Shown here piece by piece: positions 18,600-28,346 of a stretch of DNA of 64,000 nt (the stretch's first letter is position 1; every line of letters begins with the position of its first letter). The DNA comes from Streptomyces sp. CMB-StM0423 (GTDB taxonomy: Bacteria > Actinomycetota > Actinomycetes > Streptomycetales > Streptomycetaceae). A program made the translations under genes and the position numbers. The notes beneath the pieces are model-generated. The model searched no databases and had not been told where the DNA came from. It was given only the letters and a program-made list of their open reading frames with translations. The stretch is taken from positions 1,986,501 to 2,050,500 of the forward strand of contig NZ_CP025407.1 of the NCBI RefSeq assembly GCF_002847285.1, in the 5' to 3' direction.

Positions 18600-21500
18600 T
18601 CAGTTGAGCCGCTGGCTGATCACCTTGGAGACACCGTCGCCCTGCATCGAGACGCCGTAGAGGACGTCGGCGACCTCCATCGTGCGCTTCTGGTGCGTGA
18701 TCACGATGAGCTGCGAGGTGTGCTGCAGCTCCTGCATCAGCCGCACCAGCCGCTGCAGGTTGGTGTCGTCCAGAGCGGCCTCGACCTCGTCCATCACGTA
18801 GAACGGGCTCGGCCTGGCCATGAAGATCGCGACCAGCATCGCGACCGCCGTCAGCGACCGCTCGCCGCCGGAGAGCAGCGACAGCCGCTTGACCTTCTTG
18901 CCCGGCGGCCGCGCCTCCACCTCGACGCCGGTGTTCAGCATGTCGTCAGGGTCGGTGAGGATCAGCCGGCCCTCGCCGCCGGGGAAGAGGCGGGAGAAGA
19001 CGCCCTCGAACTCGCGGGCGGTGTCGTGGAAGGCGTCGGTGAAGACCTGCTCGACGCGCTCGTCGACCTCCTTGACCACCTGGAGCAGGTCGGCGCGGGT
19101 GCGCTTGAGGTCGTCGAGCTGCTCGGTGAGGAACTTGTGCCGCTCCTCCAGCGCCGCGAACTCCTCCAGCGCCAGCGGGTTGACCTTGCCGAGCCTGGTG
19201 TAGGCGCGCTCCGCGGCCTTCAGCCGCTTCTCCTGCTCGGCGCGCGCGTACGGCCGAGGCCGGTTGCGCGGGTGCTCCGGGTCCTCGGGCAGCTCCTCGC
19301 CCTCGGCGGGGAGCGACGGCGGCACGAGCTGGTCGGGGCCGTACTCCGCCACGAGGTCGGTGGGCTCGACGCCCAGCTCCTCCAGCGCCCGGCCCTCCAA
19401 CTGCTCGATGCGCAGCCGCTTCTCGGCGCCCAGCACCTCGCCGCGGTGGACGGAGTCCGTCAGCTTGTCCAGCTCTCCCGCCAGCTCGCGGGAGAGGCGG
19501 CGCTGCCGGCCCAGCTCCTGCTCGCGCTCCGCGCGGGCCCGCTCGGCGGCGGCGCGCTCCTCCTCGGCGCGGGCGAGGGAGACCTCGACGTGCGCGAGGA
19601 GCTGCCGGGCCCCGGCGGCGACCGCGGTGGCGACTGCCGCCTCATGCCGCAGCCGGGCGCGGCGGCGCTCGGCGCGGGTGCGGGCCTCGCGCTCGGCGCG
19701 GGCGGCGCGGTCGAGCCCGTCGGCGCGGCCCGCGAGGCCCTTGACGCGCTCCTCGTGGGTACGGACCTGGAGCCTGGCCTCCATCTCGGTCTGCCGGGCG
19801 TTGGCGCCGTCGGCGGCGAGCCGGTCGCGTACGGAGGTGTCGGAGCCGTCGTCGCCGTCCTCGGCGGCGCCAGCCTCCTCCTCGGCGGTCTCCAACTGCG
19901 CCGCCAGCTCCTCCGCCTCCGCCCCCGCACGGGCCAGGGCCTCCTCGGCGCGGGTGGCCGCGGCGGCGCTGCGCTCGGCCTCCCCGGCGGCGGCGCGGGC
20001 CTGCCCGCCGAGCCGGCCCAGCTCGCCGGCGACGCGGGACCTCTCCCGGTCCGCCGCGCTGCGCCGGCCGCCCAGTTCCTCGACGAGCGCGGCGCACTCG
20101 GCGCGCCGGGCGACGGCGGCCTCCTGCCGGTCGCGGAGCACCAGACAGCGGGCGTCCAGCTCGGTCAGCTCGGCCGCCGCCTCGTCGACGGACGCCTGCA
20201 CCTCCAGCAGGCTGGGGGCGCCGGCGGAGCCGCCGTGGGCGAAGTGGCCGCCGAAGACGTCGCCTTCCGCGGTGACGGCGGTCAGCTCGGGCCGGACGGA
20301 GACGAGGTCCTCCGCGTCCTCCAGCGTGGCGACGTACACGGTACGGGCCAGCAGCCGGCGCACGGCGGGCAGCAGTTGGTCGGGGCCCGCGACCAGGGCG
20401 GCGAGGTGGCGGGCGCCGGGCGGGAGTTCGCCGTCGGGCCGCGGCTCGTACGGGGCGTCGCCGACGAGCAGTGCGGCGCGCCCGGCGTCGTGCTTGCGCA
20501 GCAGCCGCAGCGCGTCGGCCGCGGCGGCCGGTCCCGAGACGGCGAGGGCGTCGGCGGCGGCGCCGAGCGCGGCGGCGACGGCGACCTCGTACCCGGGGGC
20601 GACGGTGAGCAGTTCCGCGGCCGGGCCGAGTACGCCGGTCAGCTTGTCACGGGCCTGGAGCAGGGTGCCGGTGCCGTCCTTGCGGCGCAGGCCGAGGGCG
20701 AGCGCGTCGCGGCGGGCGGTGGTGGCGGCGCGGGCGCGCTCGGCCTCGGCGGTCTCGTCGCGGGCGGCGGTCAGCCCGGCCTCGGCGGCCTTGAGGGCGC
20801 TCTTCGCCGCCTCCTGCTCCGCGGCCAGTTCGCTGTCGTCCCCGGCCAGCCCGTCGACCTCGGCCTTCAGCGTCTCGTACGCCTCCTGCGCGGCCGCGGC
20901 GCGCTCCTGTGCCTCGTCGCGCGCGGTGGCCAGCCGGTCGATCTCGGCCTGCGCGGAGGCGGCGCGGCCGCGGGCTGCGGTGACCTTGCCGCTGAGCCGG
21001 GCGAGCCGTTCGCGTCGGTCGGCGACGGCGCGGGCGGCGTCCTTCAGCCGCCGCTCCTCCGCGGCGAGTTCGCGCTCCAGCTCGGCGCGGTGGGCGACGG
21101 TGTCCTCCAGCGCGCGCTCGGCGGCGTCCAGGGCGGCTTCGAGCTCGGCCTCCTGCTGGCGGATGCGCTGCGCCTCGCGCTCCAGGTCCTCGGGGTCACG
21201 GCCGCGGCGCTCCTCCTCGGGGGCGGCGGTGGCGTGCTTGGCGCGGGCGTCGGCGAGGCTGACGGTGCCGCGGACCCGCTCGGCGAGCTGACCGAGTTCG
21301 TGCCAGGCGCCCTGCGCCTCGGTGAGCCGCGGGGTGAGGGCCCGTACCTGCTCCTCCAGGGCCGATTCGCGCGCGCGGGCGGCGGTCAGCTCGGCCTCGG
21401 TGGCTTCCTTGCGTTCCTTCAGCGCCGCTTCGTCGGCGATCTCGGCGGAGAGGGCCGCGCGCAGGGTGACGAGGTCGTCGGCGAGCAGCCGGAGCCGGGC

Positions 21501-22172
21501 GTCGCGCAGGTCGGCCTGGATGACGGCGGCCCGGCGGGCGACGGCGGCCTGCCGGCCCAGCGGCTTGAGCTGGCGGCGCAGTTCGTCGCTGAGGTCCTGG
21601 ACGCGGGCGAGGTTGGCCTGCATCGCGTCCAGCTTGCGCAGCGCCTTCTCCTTGCGCTTGCGGTGCTTGAGTACGCCGGCGGCCTCCTCGATGAAGGCGC
21701 GGCGGCCCGAGGGATCGGCGTGCAGGACGGAGTCGAGCCGGCCCTGGCCGACGATGACGTGCATCTCGCGGCCGATGCCGGAGTCCGACAGCAGTTCCTG
21801 GATGTCGAGAAGGCGGCAGGTGTCGCCGTTGAGCTGGTATTCGCTGCCGCCGCTGCGGAACATCGTCCGGGTGATGGTCACTTCGGAGTAGTCGATGGGC
21901 AGCGCGCCGTCGGAGTTGTCGATCGTCAGCGACACCTCGGCGCGGCCGAGGGGCGGCCGGCCGGTGGTCCCGGCGAAGATGACGTCCTCCATCTTGCCGC
22001 CCCTGAGGGACTTCGCCCCCTGCTCCCCCATCACCCAGGACAGCGCGTCCACCACGTTGGACTTTCCCGAGCCGTTCGGGCCGACGACACAGGTGATACC
22101 CGGCCCGAAGCGGAGGGTGGTGGCGGAGGCGAAGGATTTGAACCCCCGGAGCGTGAGGCCCTTCAAGTGCAC
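18600..22172 (-). CDS. smc: Chromosome segregation ATPase SMC
   Basis: 1190-residue condensin subunit that compacts and segregates chromosomes with ScpA/ScpB. Walker A GPNGSGKSN at 31-39, two long coiled coils (about 165-500 and 690-1020) flanking a hinge domain around 520-650, ABC signature LLSGGERSLTA near 1100 and a Walker B FYVMDEVEAALDD after it. I chose the GTG at 22172 (VHLKGLTLRGFKSF) with GGAGGAG 12 nt upstream, giving the normal family length; longer frames upstream have no ribosome site. Confidence 0.97.
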   Translation of the reverse strand: MHLKGLTLRGFKSFASATTLRFGPGITCVVGPNGSGKSNVVDALSWVMGEQGAKSLRGGKMEDVIFAGTTGRPPLGRAEVSLTIDNSDGALPIDYSEVTITRTMFRSGGSEYQLNGDTCRLLDIQELLSDSGIGREMHVIVGQGRLDSVLHADPSGRRAFIEEAAGVLKHRKRKEKALRKLDAMQANLARVQDLSDELRRQLKPLGRQAAVARRAAVIQADLRDARLRLLADDLVTLRAALSAEIADEAALKERKEATEAELTAARARESALEEQVRALTPRLTEAQGAWHELGQLAERVRGTVSLADARAKHATAAPEEERRGRDPEDLEREAQRIRQQEAELEAALDAAERALEDTVAHRAELERELAAEERRLKDAARAVADRRERLARLSGKVTAARGRAASAQAEIDRLATARDEAQERAAAAQEAYETLKAEVDGLAGDDSELAAEQEAAKSALKAAEAGLTAARDETAEAERARAATTARRDALALGLRRKDGTGTLLQARDKLTGVLGPAAELLTVAPGYEVAVAAALGAAADALAVSGPAAAADALRLLRKHDAGRAALLVGDAPYEPRPDGELPPGARHLAALVAGPDQLLPAVRRLLARTVYVATLEDAEDLVSVRPELTAVTAEGDVFGGHFAHGGSAGAPSLLEVQASVDEAAAELTELDARCLVLRDRQEAAVARRAECAALVEELGGRRSAADRERSRVAGELGRLGGQARAAAGEAERSAAAATRAEEALARAGAEAEELAAQLETAEEEAGAAEDGDDGSDTSVRDRLAADGANARQTEMEARLQVRTHEERVKGLAGRADGLDRAARAEREARTRAERRRARLRHEAAVATAVAAGARQLLAHVEVSLARAEEERAAAERARAEREQELGRQRRLSRELAGELDKLTDSVHRGEVLGAEKRLRIEQLEGRALEELGVEPTDLVAEYGPDQLVPPSLPAEGEELPEDPEHPRNRPRPYARAEQEKRLKAAERAYTRLGKVNPLALEEFAALEERHKFLTEQLDDLKRTRADLLQVVKEVDERVEQVFTDAFHDTAREFEGVFSRLFPGGEGRLILTDPDDMLNTGVEVEARPPGKKVKRLSLLSGGERSLTAVAMLVAIFMARPSPFYVMDEVEAALDDTNLQRLVRLMQELQHTSQLIVITHQKRTMEVADVLYGVSMQGDGVSKVISQRLN

Positions 22173-22344
22173 TGGCGAGCTCTCCTCCGGCGACGAAACA
22201 TGTGCCGGAGACTCTATCGCGCAAGCCGGTTTCACTGGGTAACCGCCGGGGCACATCAAATACGGAGCATCACCCCCCGGGGGGTGCCGGCTCCGGGGGT
22301 GGGTTCCCTGCCGGGGGATCCGTAAGAGAGACGGAGAAACGACG

Positions 22345-22368
22345 AAGGGACGCGGTTAAGCGTCCCTT
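22345..22368 (-). terminator. Hairpin after the 66-residue coiled-coil gene
   Basis: Perfect 9-bp stem AAGGGACGC/GCGTCCCTT with a 6-nt loop, followed on the minus strand by a T-rich stretch (TCGTCGTTTCTCC). It sits 52 bp past the small gene's stop and before smc. Confidence 0.65.
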
Positions 22369-22420
22369 GACAGTTATCTCAAGCGGTTGAGGTGCAGACC
22401 TGACGGTTCTCGCATGATTG

Positions 22421-22621
22421 TCAGGTAAGCGCAGGCTCCGCCTGGGATACGTCGAGCAGTGACTCGCTGTTGTGAGCAGCGGCGGCGGCGAGCATGTCGT
22501 TCTCGGCCTGGACGCGGACGAGCTCCGACTCCAGATCCTGGACACGCTGCTGCAGCCGTCGCATCTCGGCGAGGAGTCGCGGGTCTGTACCGCCGACGTA
22601 ACCGAGAAGCGCCTTTGCCAT
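22421..22621 (-). CDS. Small conserved-looking coiled-coil protein (66 aa)
   Basis: 66 residues, ATG 22621 with GGAGGA 8-9 nt upstream. The middle (DPRLLAEMRRLQQRVQDLES onward, residues 13-48) has a clean leucine/valine heptad pattern, so it should form a short coiled coil; the first dozen residues MAKALLGYVGG are hydrophobic/Gly. I believe close homologues occur in other streptomycetes upstream of smc, but no function is known to me. Its place between acyP and smc, with its own terminator, suggests an independent small transcript. Confidence 0.75.
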   Translation of the reverse strand: MAKALLGYVGGTDPRLLAEMRRLQQRVQDLESELVRVQAENDMLAAAAAHNSESLLDVSQAEPALT

Positions 22622-22909
22622 GATTGCAGGTCCTCCACACTGAGTGACCGACCGAGCGGTGTGGGTCGTGAGGGATTCGCACCCGCGATGTCTGCCCATG
22701 GCACAAACAGCAAGGGTGCGCGGGGCTTCAAGCGTCTCACCAAATAGTTTGACGGTCAACACGATCACACCCCGTATCGGGCGCAGCGCGTGCAATTGCA
22801 TGCCGCGGGGGGTGGCAGGACCCGTCTGGTGTGAGAGCTTTGCACGCCCGGCAACCATTGGCAACCCGCTGGTCATCCCTGTCGGACCAGCCCTTATGGC
22901 GGAGCGTGC

Positions 22910-23191
22910 TCAGCGGATGGCAAATGAGTGATATCCGCCGCGCGGCTCGTCCCAGATCTCCGTCACACCGGAGACGCGGCCCGGCGTGTCGGCGGACCGC
23001 AGCCACTCCAGCAACTCCTGACACTGCGCTCGCGGACCCTCGGCGACGATCTGGACCCGGCCGTCCGCGAGGTTGGCGGCGAAGCCGCTGAGGCCGCCGA
23101 TCTCCAGCGCGCGGGCGCGGGTGAACCAGCGGAAGCCGACGCCCTGGACCACGCCGCGCACCCATGCCGTCATGCGGACGTCTGTACTCAT
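22910..23191 (-). CDS. acyP: Acylphosphatase
   Basis: 93-residue acylphosphatase, which hydrolyses acyl phosphates such as acetyl phosphate. The motif [20 protein letters not shown] (about 6-25) carries the catalytic Arg of GVGFR; the catalytic Asn is in [20 protein letters not shown] 23191 gives the normal length. From memory this gene lies near smc in S. coelicolor as well. Confidence 0.95.
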   Translation of the reverse strand: MSTDVRMTAWVRGVVQGVGFRWFTRARALEIGGLSGFAANLADGRVQIVAEGPRAQCQELLEWLRSADTPGRVSGVTEIWDEPRGGYHSFAIR

Positions 23192-23338
23192 GTGACGCAC
23201 GTTATCCGGACGATGTGGCTGCGGGCACGTCCGGTCCGGGGGGCGCATGGCGTACAGTCTGCCGACAGCAATATCACTCGTGTGTGCGAGTGGCGTGTGT
23301 GCAGGAGAAGTTGTCGTCGGACGTGAGGGGTCAGCCTG

Positions 23339-24322
23339 ATGGGCCGCCACAGACGCTCGGAGCCGCAGCCCCCGCCAGGCCACCGCGGGAACACGCCCGC
23401 CACGTACGGCTCGTACGACTCCTACGGCGACCGCGAGGCGCATGCCGCCGGCCGGTCGCGGGGACAGCACCGCAAGCAGAGCCCGGCCAGGGCCGGGATG
23501 CTCGGTACGTCGGCGGCGCTGGCCGTGGGCGCGGTGGCGATGGCCTCCGGAGTCCTCGGCAACGGCTTCGACCTCGACCGCGGCGGCGGCGGCGGCGGTC
23601 CCGCCGGGCACGTCCAGGCGGGCGACCCGCCGGCGCCCAGCACCCAGGGCTCCTCCGACCTGCCGACGCTGGAGGCATCGCCGTCCGCGAGCGACGGCTC
23701 GGAGCGGCCGGAGAGCAAGACCCCGGAGACGGAGAAGACCGGCGGCAAGGACTCCCGGGACGGCAAGGAGTCGAAGAGCGCTTCGCCGTCGACCTCGGCG
23801 CCCGAGCGCGAGAAGCCGGGGTCCGCGGACCCGTCGTCGAAGTCCCCGAGCCCGTCCCGTACGGAGTCGAAGTCCCCCTCCCCCACGAAGACGGAGACCT
23901 CCGAGCCCACCCGCTCCGCGAAGCCGACCGCCACCGCCGACGCCACCACCGCCGCGGAGGCGGAGGTGCTGCGGCTGGTCAACCAGGAGCGCGCGCAGGC
24001 GGGCTGCCGCCCGCTCACGAGCGACCCGGAGCTGGCGAAGCTGGCCGGCGACTACAGCCAGGACATGGCGGCGCGCGGCTTCTTCGACCACACCGACCCC
24101 GACGGCAACGACCCGTGGGAGCGCGCGCAGGACTACGGCATAGCCGACCTCGGCGGCGAGAACATAGCCCGCGGCCAGGCCAACGCGCAGTCGGTGATGG
24201 ACGCCTGGATGAACAGCGAAGGCCACCGCGCGAACATACTGAACTGCGACTTCCGCACCCTGGGCGTCGGCGCGCACTTCGGCGACGGCGGTCCCTGGTG
24301 GACGCAGAACTTCGGCTTCTGA
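23339..24322 (+). CDS. Secreted CAP/SCP-domain protein with long disordered linker
   Basis: 327 residues, ATG 23339 preceded by GAGGGG. Residues 1-50 are basic, followed by a hydrophobic segment ([21 protein letters not shown]) that can act as a signal/anchor. A 130-residue Ser/Pro/Lys/Glu/Thr linker comes next, and the C-terminal 120 residues are a CAP domain: [54 protein letters not shown] and the final WWTQNFGF. Two Cys (CRPL and NCDF) could form a disulphide. Bacterial CAP proteins are extracellular and of poorly known function. Confidence 0.9.
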   Translation: MGRHRRSEPQPPPGHRGNTPATYGSYDSYGDREAHAAGRSRGQHRKQSPARAGMLGTSAALAVGAVAMASGVLGNGFDLDRGGGGGGPAGHVQAGDPPAPSTQGSSDLPTLEASPSASDGSERPESKTPETEKTGGKDSRDGKESKSASPSTSAPEREKPGSADPSSKSPSPSRTESKSPSPTKTETSEPTRSAKPTATADATTAAEAEVLRLVNQERAQAGCRPLTSDPELAKLAGDYSQDMAARGFFDHTDPDGNDPWERAQDYGIADLGGENIARGQANAQSVMDAWMNSEGHRANILNCDFRTLGVGAHFGDGGPWWTQNFGF

Positions 24323-24352
24323 GACGCGGCTTTCGGGCGGTCCTGCCGCGTC
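24323..24352. terminator. Hairpin between convergent CAP gene and mutM
   Basis: Inverted repeat GACGCGGC (24323-24330) and GCCGCGTC (24345-24352) with a 14-nt loop. It starts at the CAP stop and reaches the mutM stop, so it could serve both genes. Confidence 0.5.
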
Positions 24353-25205
24353 AGAGGCGCGGCGGGCGCTGGCAGCGCGGGCAGAAGTAGCTGGAGCGGT
24401 TCATCCACGGGCGGCGGCGGATCGGGGTGCCGCAGCGGCGGCAGGGCTCGTCCTCGCGGCCGTACGCGTCGAGCGAGCGGGCGAAGTAGCCGGACTCGCC
24501 GTTGACGTTGACGTACAGGCTGTCGAAGCTCGTGCCGCCGACGTCGAGCGCGGCGTTCAGCACCGCGCGGACGTGCCCGAGGAGTTCCGCGGTACGGGGG
24601 CGGGTGAGGCCGGCGGTGGGGCGCTCGTAGTGGAGGCGGGCGCGCCACAGGGCCTCGTCCGCGTAGATGTTGCCGACGCCGCTGATCAGCGACTGGTTCA
24701 GCAGCGCCCGCTTGATCGTGGTCCGGCTGCGGCGCAGCGCCGCGTGGAACGCCGCGTCGTCGAACTCCGGGTCCAGCGGGTCCCTGGCGATGTGCGCGAT
24801 GACGTCGGGCAGCCCCCCGGCCGCGTTCGGGTGCAGCGAAAGGCCGCCGAACGTGCGCTGGTCGACGAAGCGCAGCTCCGTGTCCGTCTCGTCCGCGAAG
24901 CGGACCCGGATCCGCAGGTGCTTCTCGTCCGGTGCCGCCTCCGGCTGGACCAGCAACTGGCCGCTCATGCCCAGGTGCGCGAGCACCGACTCGGGGCCGT
25001 CGGCCAGCGGCAGCCACAGGTACTTGCCGCGCCGCCGCGGCTCCCCGAGCGGGTGCCCCGTCAGCCGGGCGGCGAAGTCGGCGGCGCCCGCGGGGTGCCG
25101 GCGCACGGACCTGGGGTGCAGCACCTCGACGGAGCCGACCGTGCGGCCCGCGACCCACTTCGCCAGGCCGCGGCGCACCACCTCGACCTCCGGCAGCTCC
25201 GGCAT
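24351..25205 (-). CDS. mutM: Formamidopyrimidine-DNA glycosylase
   Basis: 284-residue base-excision enzyme removing 8-oxoguanine and FaPy lesions. The catalytic N-terminus PELPEVE (Pro2, Glu3 after Met removal) is exact, GKYLWLPL follows, and [20 protein letters not shown] is the helix-two-turn-helix. The C-terminal zinc finger has CRRC and CPRC. Start ATG 25205 is fixed by the required Pro2. It lies 7 bp after the rnc stop, in the same operon. Confidence 0.98.
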   Translation of the reverse strand: MPELPEVEVVRRGLAKWVAGRTVGSVEVLHPRSVRRHPAGAADFAARLTGHPLGEPRRRGKYLWLPLADGPESVLAHLGMSGQLLVQPEAAPDEKHLRIRVRFADETDTELRFVDQRTFGGLSLHPNAAGGLPDVIAHIARDPLDPEFDDAAFHAALRRSRTTIKRALLNQSLISGVGNIYADEALWRARLHYERPTAGLTRPRTAELLGHVRAVLNAALDVGGTSFDSLYVNVNGESGYFARSLDAYGREDEPCRRCGTPIRRRPWMNRSSYFCPRCQRPPRL

Positions 25206-25212
25206 CGCCGCG

Positions 25213-26145
25213 CTACCGGTCGGCGGCCTGCGCCGCCCCGGCGGATCCCGCGGCGGCGTCACCGTCCGCCGCCTCCGGTACGTCCGCGGGCGTACCGGAG
25301 GACGCGGACGCGCCGTCGGACGCGGGCTGACCACCGGGGGCCCCGCCGGCCGGCGCGGGCTCCGGTGCCGCGGCCGCGGAGCCGTTGCTCCCCGCCGCGC
25401 CCCTGCCCGCCCCGCCATCCGTCCCGGCCGCGCTGATCGCGCGCCAGGCGGTGTCCGCCGCCTGCTGCTCCGCTTCCTTCTTGCTGCGGCCGGTGCCGGT
25501 GCCGTACGTGACACCACCGACGCGGGCGGCAGCCGTGAAGGTCTTCTCGTGATCCGGGCCGGTCTCGCTGACCAGGTACTCCGGCACGCCCAGTCCCCTG
25601 GCGGCCGTCAGCTCCTGCAGCGACGTCTTCCAGTCCAGCCCCGCCCCGAGGTTCGAGGACTTCTCGATCAGCGGGTCGAACAGCCGGTGCACCAGCTCCG
25701 ACGCCGCCTCCAGTCCCTTGTCCAGGTAGACCGCGCCGATCACGGCCTCCAGCGTGTCCGCGAGGATCGACGCCTTGTCCCGGCCGCCCGTGCCCTCCTC
25801 GCCCCGGCCGAGCCGGATGAACGCGCCCAGGTCCAGCCCGCGGCTGACCTCGGCGAGCGCACGCGAGTTGACCACCGCGGCCCGCAGCTTGGCCAACTGG
25901 CCCTCTGGCAGGTCGGGGTGGCCCCGGAACAGCGTGTCGGTGACCACCAGGCCGAGCACCGAGTCCCCGAGGAACTCGAGCCGCTCATTGGTGGGCAGAC
26001 CGCCGTTCTCGTACGCGAACGAGCGGTGGGTGAGGGCGCGCACCAGAAGGGCGGGCTCGAGTTCGTACTCGAGCCGCCCTTCCAGGATCTTGGGGGACGA
26101 GGCTGTGTCGGCCGGCGCCTTCCGCGGCGTAGTGGCATCTGACAT
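25213..26145 (-). CDS. rnc: Ribonuclease III with disordered C-terminal tail
   Basis: 310 residues. Catalytic signature [18 protein letters not shown] (about 53-70) with the second acidic cluster [13 protein letters not shown], then a dsRNA-binding domain ([13 protein letters not shown] ... [16 protein letters not shown]). The last 65-70 residues are Gly/Ala/Ser-rich and disordered. It processes rRNA precursors and, in S. coelicolor, is AbsB, a global regulator of antibiotic genes. rpmF and the DUF177 gene lie just upstream, as in most actinobacteria. Confidence 0.96.
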   Translation of the reverse strand: MSDATTPRKAPADTASSPKILEGRLEYELEPALLVRALTHRSFAYENGGLPTNERLEFLGDSVLGLVVTDTLFRGHPDLPEGQLAKLRAAVVNSRALAEVSRGLDLGAFIRLGRGEEGTGGRDKASILADTLEAVIGAVYLDKGLEAASELVHRLFDPLIEKSSNLGAGLDWKTSLQELTAARGLGVPEYLVSETGPDHEKTFTAAARVGGVTYGTGTGRSKKEAEQQAADTAWRAISAAGTDGGAGRGAAGSNGSAAAAPEPAPAGGAPGGQPASDGASASSGTPADVPEAADGDAAAGSAGAAQAADR

Positions 26146-26163
26146 GAGCCTTCTCCCCGTCGC

Positions 26164-26337
26164 TCAGACCTCGAGGACCTGGCGGCGGTTGTACGTGCCG
26201 CAGTTCGGGCATGCGATGTGCTGCTGCTTCGGCTCGTGGCAGCGCTCACATGCCACCAGGTGCGGGACCGCAGCCTTCCACTGCGACCGGCGGTGGCGCG
26301 TGTTGCTGCGCGACATCTTCCGCTTCGGAACGGCCAC
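26164..26337 (-). CDS. rpmF: 50S ribosomal protein L32, zinc-binding form
   Basis: 57-residue L32, GTG start at 26337 ([17 protein letters not shown]). Cys30, Cys33, Cys43 and Cys46 form the zinc ribbon (CERC...CPNC), so this is the C+ form. It starts two codons after the DUF177 stop region (3 bp gap) and is clearly cotranscribed with it. Confidence 0.97.
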   Translation of the reverse strand: MAVPKRKMSRSNTRHRRSQWKAAVPHLVACERCHEPKQQHIACPNCGTYNRRQVLEV

Positions 26338-26339
26338 GG

Positions 26340-27020
26340 CTACTTCTCCTGCTTCTCGCCGGCGCCGTCGTCAGCGCCGCTCGTATCGTTCTTCTCGCCG
26401 TCCGAGACGGTCTCGGCGAGTCCCTGCAACGCCGCCCACCGGGCGTCGACGACGTCGTGCCGGTGGTCCGGGTCGTCCGCGAGCCGTGCCCCGCAATCGG
26501 GGCACAGGCCCGGGCAGTCCTCCCGGCACACGGGCTGCAGCGGCAGTGCCAGCACCACCGCGTCGCGCAGCTCCGGTTCGAGGTCGAACATGTCGTCCTC
26601 GAGGTACAGCGTCCCCTCCTCCGCGTCCGCCTCCTCGGCGTCCGCGCCGGAGCCGCCACCGCGGGCCACTCGGCCCCTGGCGTCGGTCTCCGGGTAGGAG
26701 TACAACTCCTGGATGTCCACTCGGAGCTCCTGCCCGAGCGGCTCCAGACACCTTACGCACTCGCCCGTCGCCCGTGCCCGGGCGGTGCCCGTGACGAGCA
26801 CGCCCTCCATCACCGACTCGAGCCGCAGCTCCAGCTCGACGGGGTCGCCCTCCGGTACGCCCACCACCTCGTTGCCGAGGTCCTTGGGCGCCGGCACGGT
26901 GCGGGAGAGCCGCTTGAGCGTACCGGGACGGCGGCCCAGGTCCCGTGTGTCGAACACGAGAGGGGCGCGGTGGTCCGGATGGGCTTTCAGGGCTTTCCTG
27001 CTTTCGTGCACCCTGCGCAT
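26340..27020 (-). CDS. DUF177/YceD-family protein
   Basis: About 226 residues. Residues around [22 protein letters not shown] open the family; [29 protein letters not shown] has the first Cys pair, and [18 protein letters not shown] near 155-172 a second Cys cluster, so zinc binding is likely. YceD proteins are tied to 23S rRNA accumulation and always precede rpmF. The start is uncertain: ATG 27020 is used here, but CTG 26990 has a better ribosome site (AGGAAAG). Confidence 0.9.
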   Translation of the reverse strand: MRRVHESRKALKAHPDHRAPLVFDTRDLGRRPGTLKRLSRTVPAPKDLGNEVVGVPEGDPVELELRLESVMEGVLVTGTARARATGECVRCLEPLGQELRVDIQELYSYPETDARGRVARGGGSGADAEEADAEEGTLYLEDDMFDLEPELRDAVVLALPLQPVCREDCPGLCPDCGARLADDPDHRHDVVDARWAALQGLAETVSDGEKNDTSGADDGAGEKQEK

Positions 27021-27137
27021 GACGGGCAGGGACGGGCGCGGCGCGATACGGCGAGGGTCCAGAATACTTGAGACCCGGCCCAAGACCCAATCCGGGCGTC
27101 CGTCCGCGGCCGGGCCCCCCGGGTGCTCCCCGGCGGT

Positions 27138-28322
27138 TCAGCGGCCGCGGTCGTCGTACTGCCTGAGCTGCTCCAGGTCGATCATGCTGGTGTCGAAGAG
27201 GCTCGTCTCGTCCAGCGCGGCGGGCGCCGGGGTGTAGCCGCCCTGCTGCGGCAGGTGCGCGTCGCTCTGGCCGTACGCCATCTGCTGCCCGGCGTCCTGG
27301 TACGCGCCGGCCGCGGCCTGCTCCTGCTGCCCGGCCTGCTGCGCCCAGCCGTAGCCGGGCTCCGGCTGCTCGTAGCCCTGCTGGTAGCCCTGGCCGTAGC
27401 CCTGCGGGTAGTCCGGCTGCTCCGGCTGCGGGTAGCCGGCCTGGCCGTAGCCCTGCGCGGCGGTGGCGTCGTAGTACGCGGCGGCCGGCTGCGGGACGGC
27501 GTGCGGGGGCTGCTGCGCGGGCGGCGGCGGAATCGCGGGGTCCTGGGGGGCGCCGGGGGCGTGCGCCGGGCCCGTGGGCGGGTCGGCCAGCTCGGCCAGC
27601 TCCGCGAGGTAGTTCTCGTCCGTCGTGCCCGTGTGCCCCATGCCCGGCTGCCCGAAGGTCTCGCCGAGCTGGTCCGTGGGCCGCGCGCCCTGGAGCTTCT
27701 GGCGGCCGCGGCCGACCGCCTCCAGGGTCTTGGTCAGCACCGACTGGAACGCCTGGAACTGGGCCTCGACGTACGTGTCCGCGCGCCTGCGCTGCTCCTG
27801 CGGGTCGGCGCTGCGCTCGGGCGCCTCGCCCGCCGGGTCCTGGCCGGCGTCGAAGCCCTGCGGGTCGTCGTACCCGGGGGCGCGGCCCAGCAGCTTGTCC
27901 CGGCCGCGGTCGACTGAGCCGATGGTCTTGGTGAGGACGACCTCGAAGTTGGCGAGCTTGCTGTCGACGTAGTCGTCGGCCTCGGCGCTGATCTGCTCGG
28001 CCTCCTGGCGGGCCTCGCCCAGGATCCGGTCGGCCTGGGCCTGGGCGTGCCGGGCGACCTCGGTGCCGGAGATCAGCGCGGTGCGCCGGTTCTGCGCCTC
28101 GTCGAGGATCTGCTCGGCCTCGCGGCGCGCCTCCTCGACCAGTTGCTCGCGCCCGCCGAGCAACTGCTGCGCCTGGGCGAGAGACCCGGGCAGGGCCTCG
28201 CGCACCTCGTTCAGCATGCCGAGCAGCTCGGCGCGGTTGACCACGCACGACGCCGACATGGGCATGGACCGCGCGCCCTGGAGGGCCTCCGCGATCTCGT
28301 CGAGCTTTCTCTGCACGTCCAT
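27138..28322 (-). CDS. DivIVA-like coiled-coil protein with Gln/Tyr/Gly/Pro-rich tail
   Basis: 394 residues. The N-terminal 70 residues (MDVQRKLDEIAEALQGARSM...CVVNRAELLGMLNEVREAL) and the coiled coil after them (REQLVEEARREAEQILDEA and similar, about 58-115) match the actinobacterial 'cell division initiation' DivIVA-like family. A related coiled segment recurs at about 180-215 (YVEAQFQAFQSVLTKTLEAVGRGR), echoing DSKLANFEVVLTKTIGSVDRGR before it. From 240 on it is disordered with GYGQ/YQQGYEQP repeats. Possibly a polar or cell-envelope scaffold; function not established. Confidence 0.85.
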   Translation of the reverse strand: MDVQRKLDEIAEALQGARSMPMSASCVVNRAELLGMLNEVREALPGSLAQAQQLLGGREQLVEEARREAEQILDEAQNRRTALISGTEVARHAQAQADRILGEARQEAEQISAEADDYVDSKLANFEVVLTKTIGSVDRGRDKLLGRAPGYDDPQGFDAGQDPAGEAPERSADPQEQRRRADTYVEAQFQAFQSVLTKTLEAVGRGRQKLQGARPTDQLGETFGQPGMGHTGTTDENYLAELAELADPPTGPAHAPGAPQDPAIPPPPAQQPPHAVPQPAAAYYDATAAQGYGQAGYPQPEQPDYPQGYGQGYQQGYEQPEPGYGWAQQAGQQEQAAAGAYQDAGQQMAYGQSDAHLPQQGGYTPAPAALDETSLFDTSMIDLEQLRQYDDRGR

Positions 28323-28346
28323 GGGAAAAGACTCTACGGCGCCCGG

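Noticed and set aside
17391..22325. Very long plus-strand open frame of over 1600 codons opposite ftsY and smc
   Set aside because: It lies antisense to two certain genes, has an Arg/Ala/Gly/Pro composition without family motifs, and has no start signal. Such shadows are normal at this GC content.
26988..27083. ATG at 27083 as start of the DUF177 gene
   Set aside because: It would add 21 residues outside the family pattern with no ribosome site; 27020 or CTG 26990 are better.
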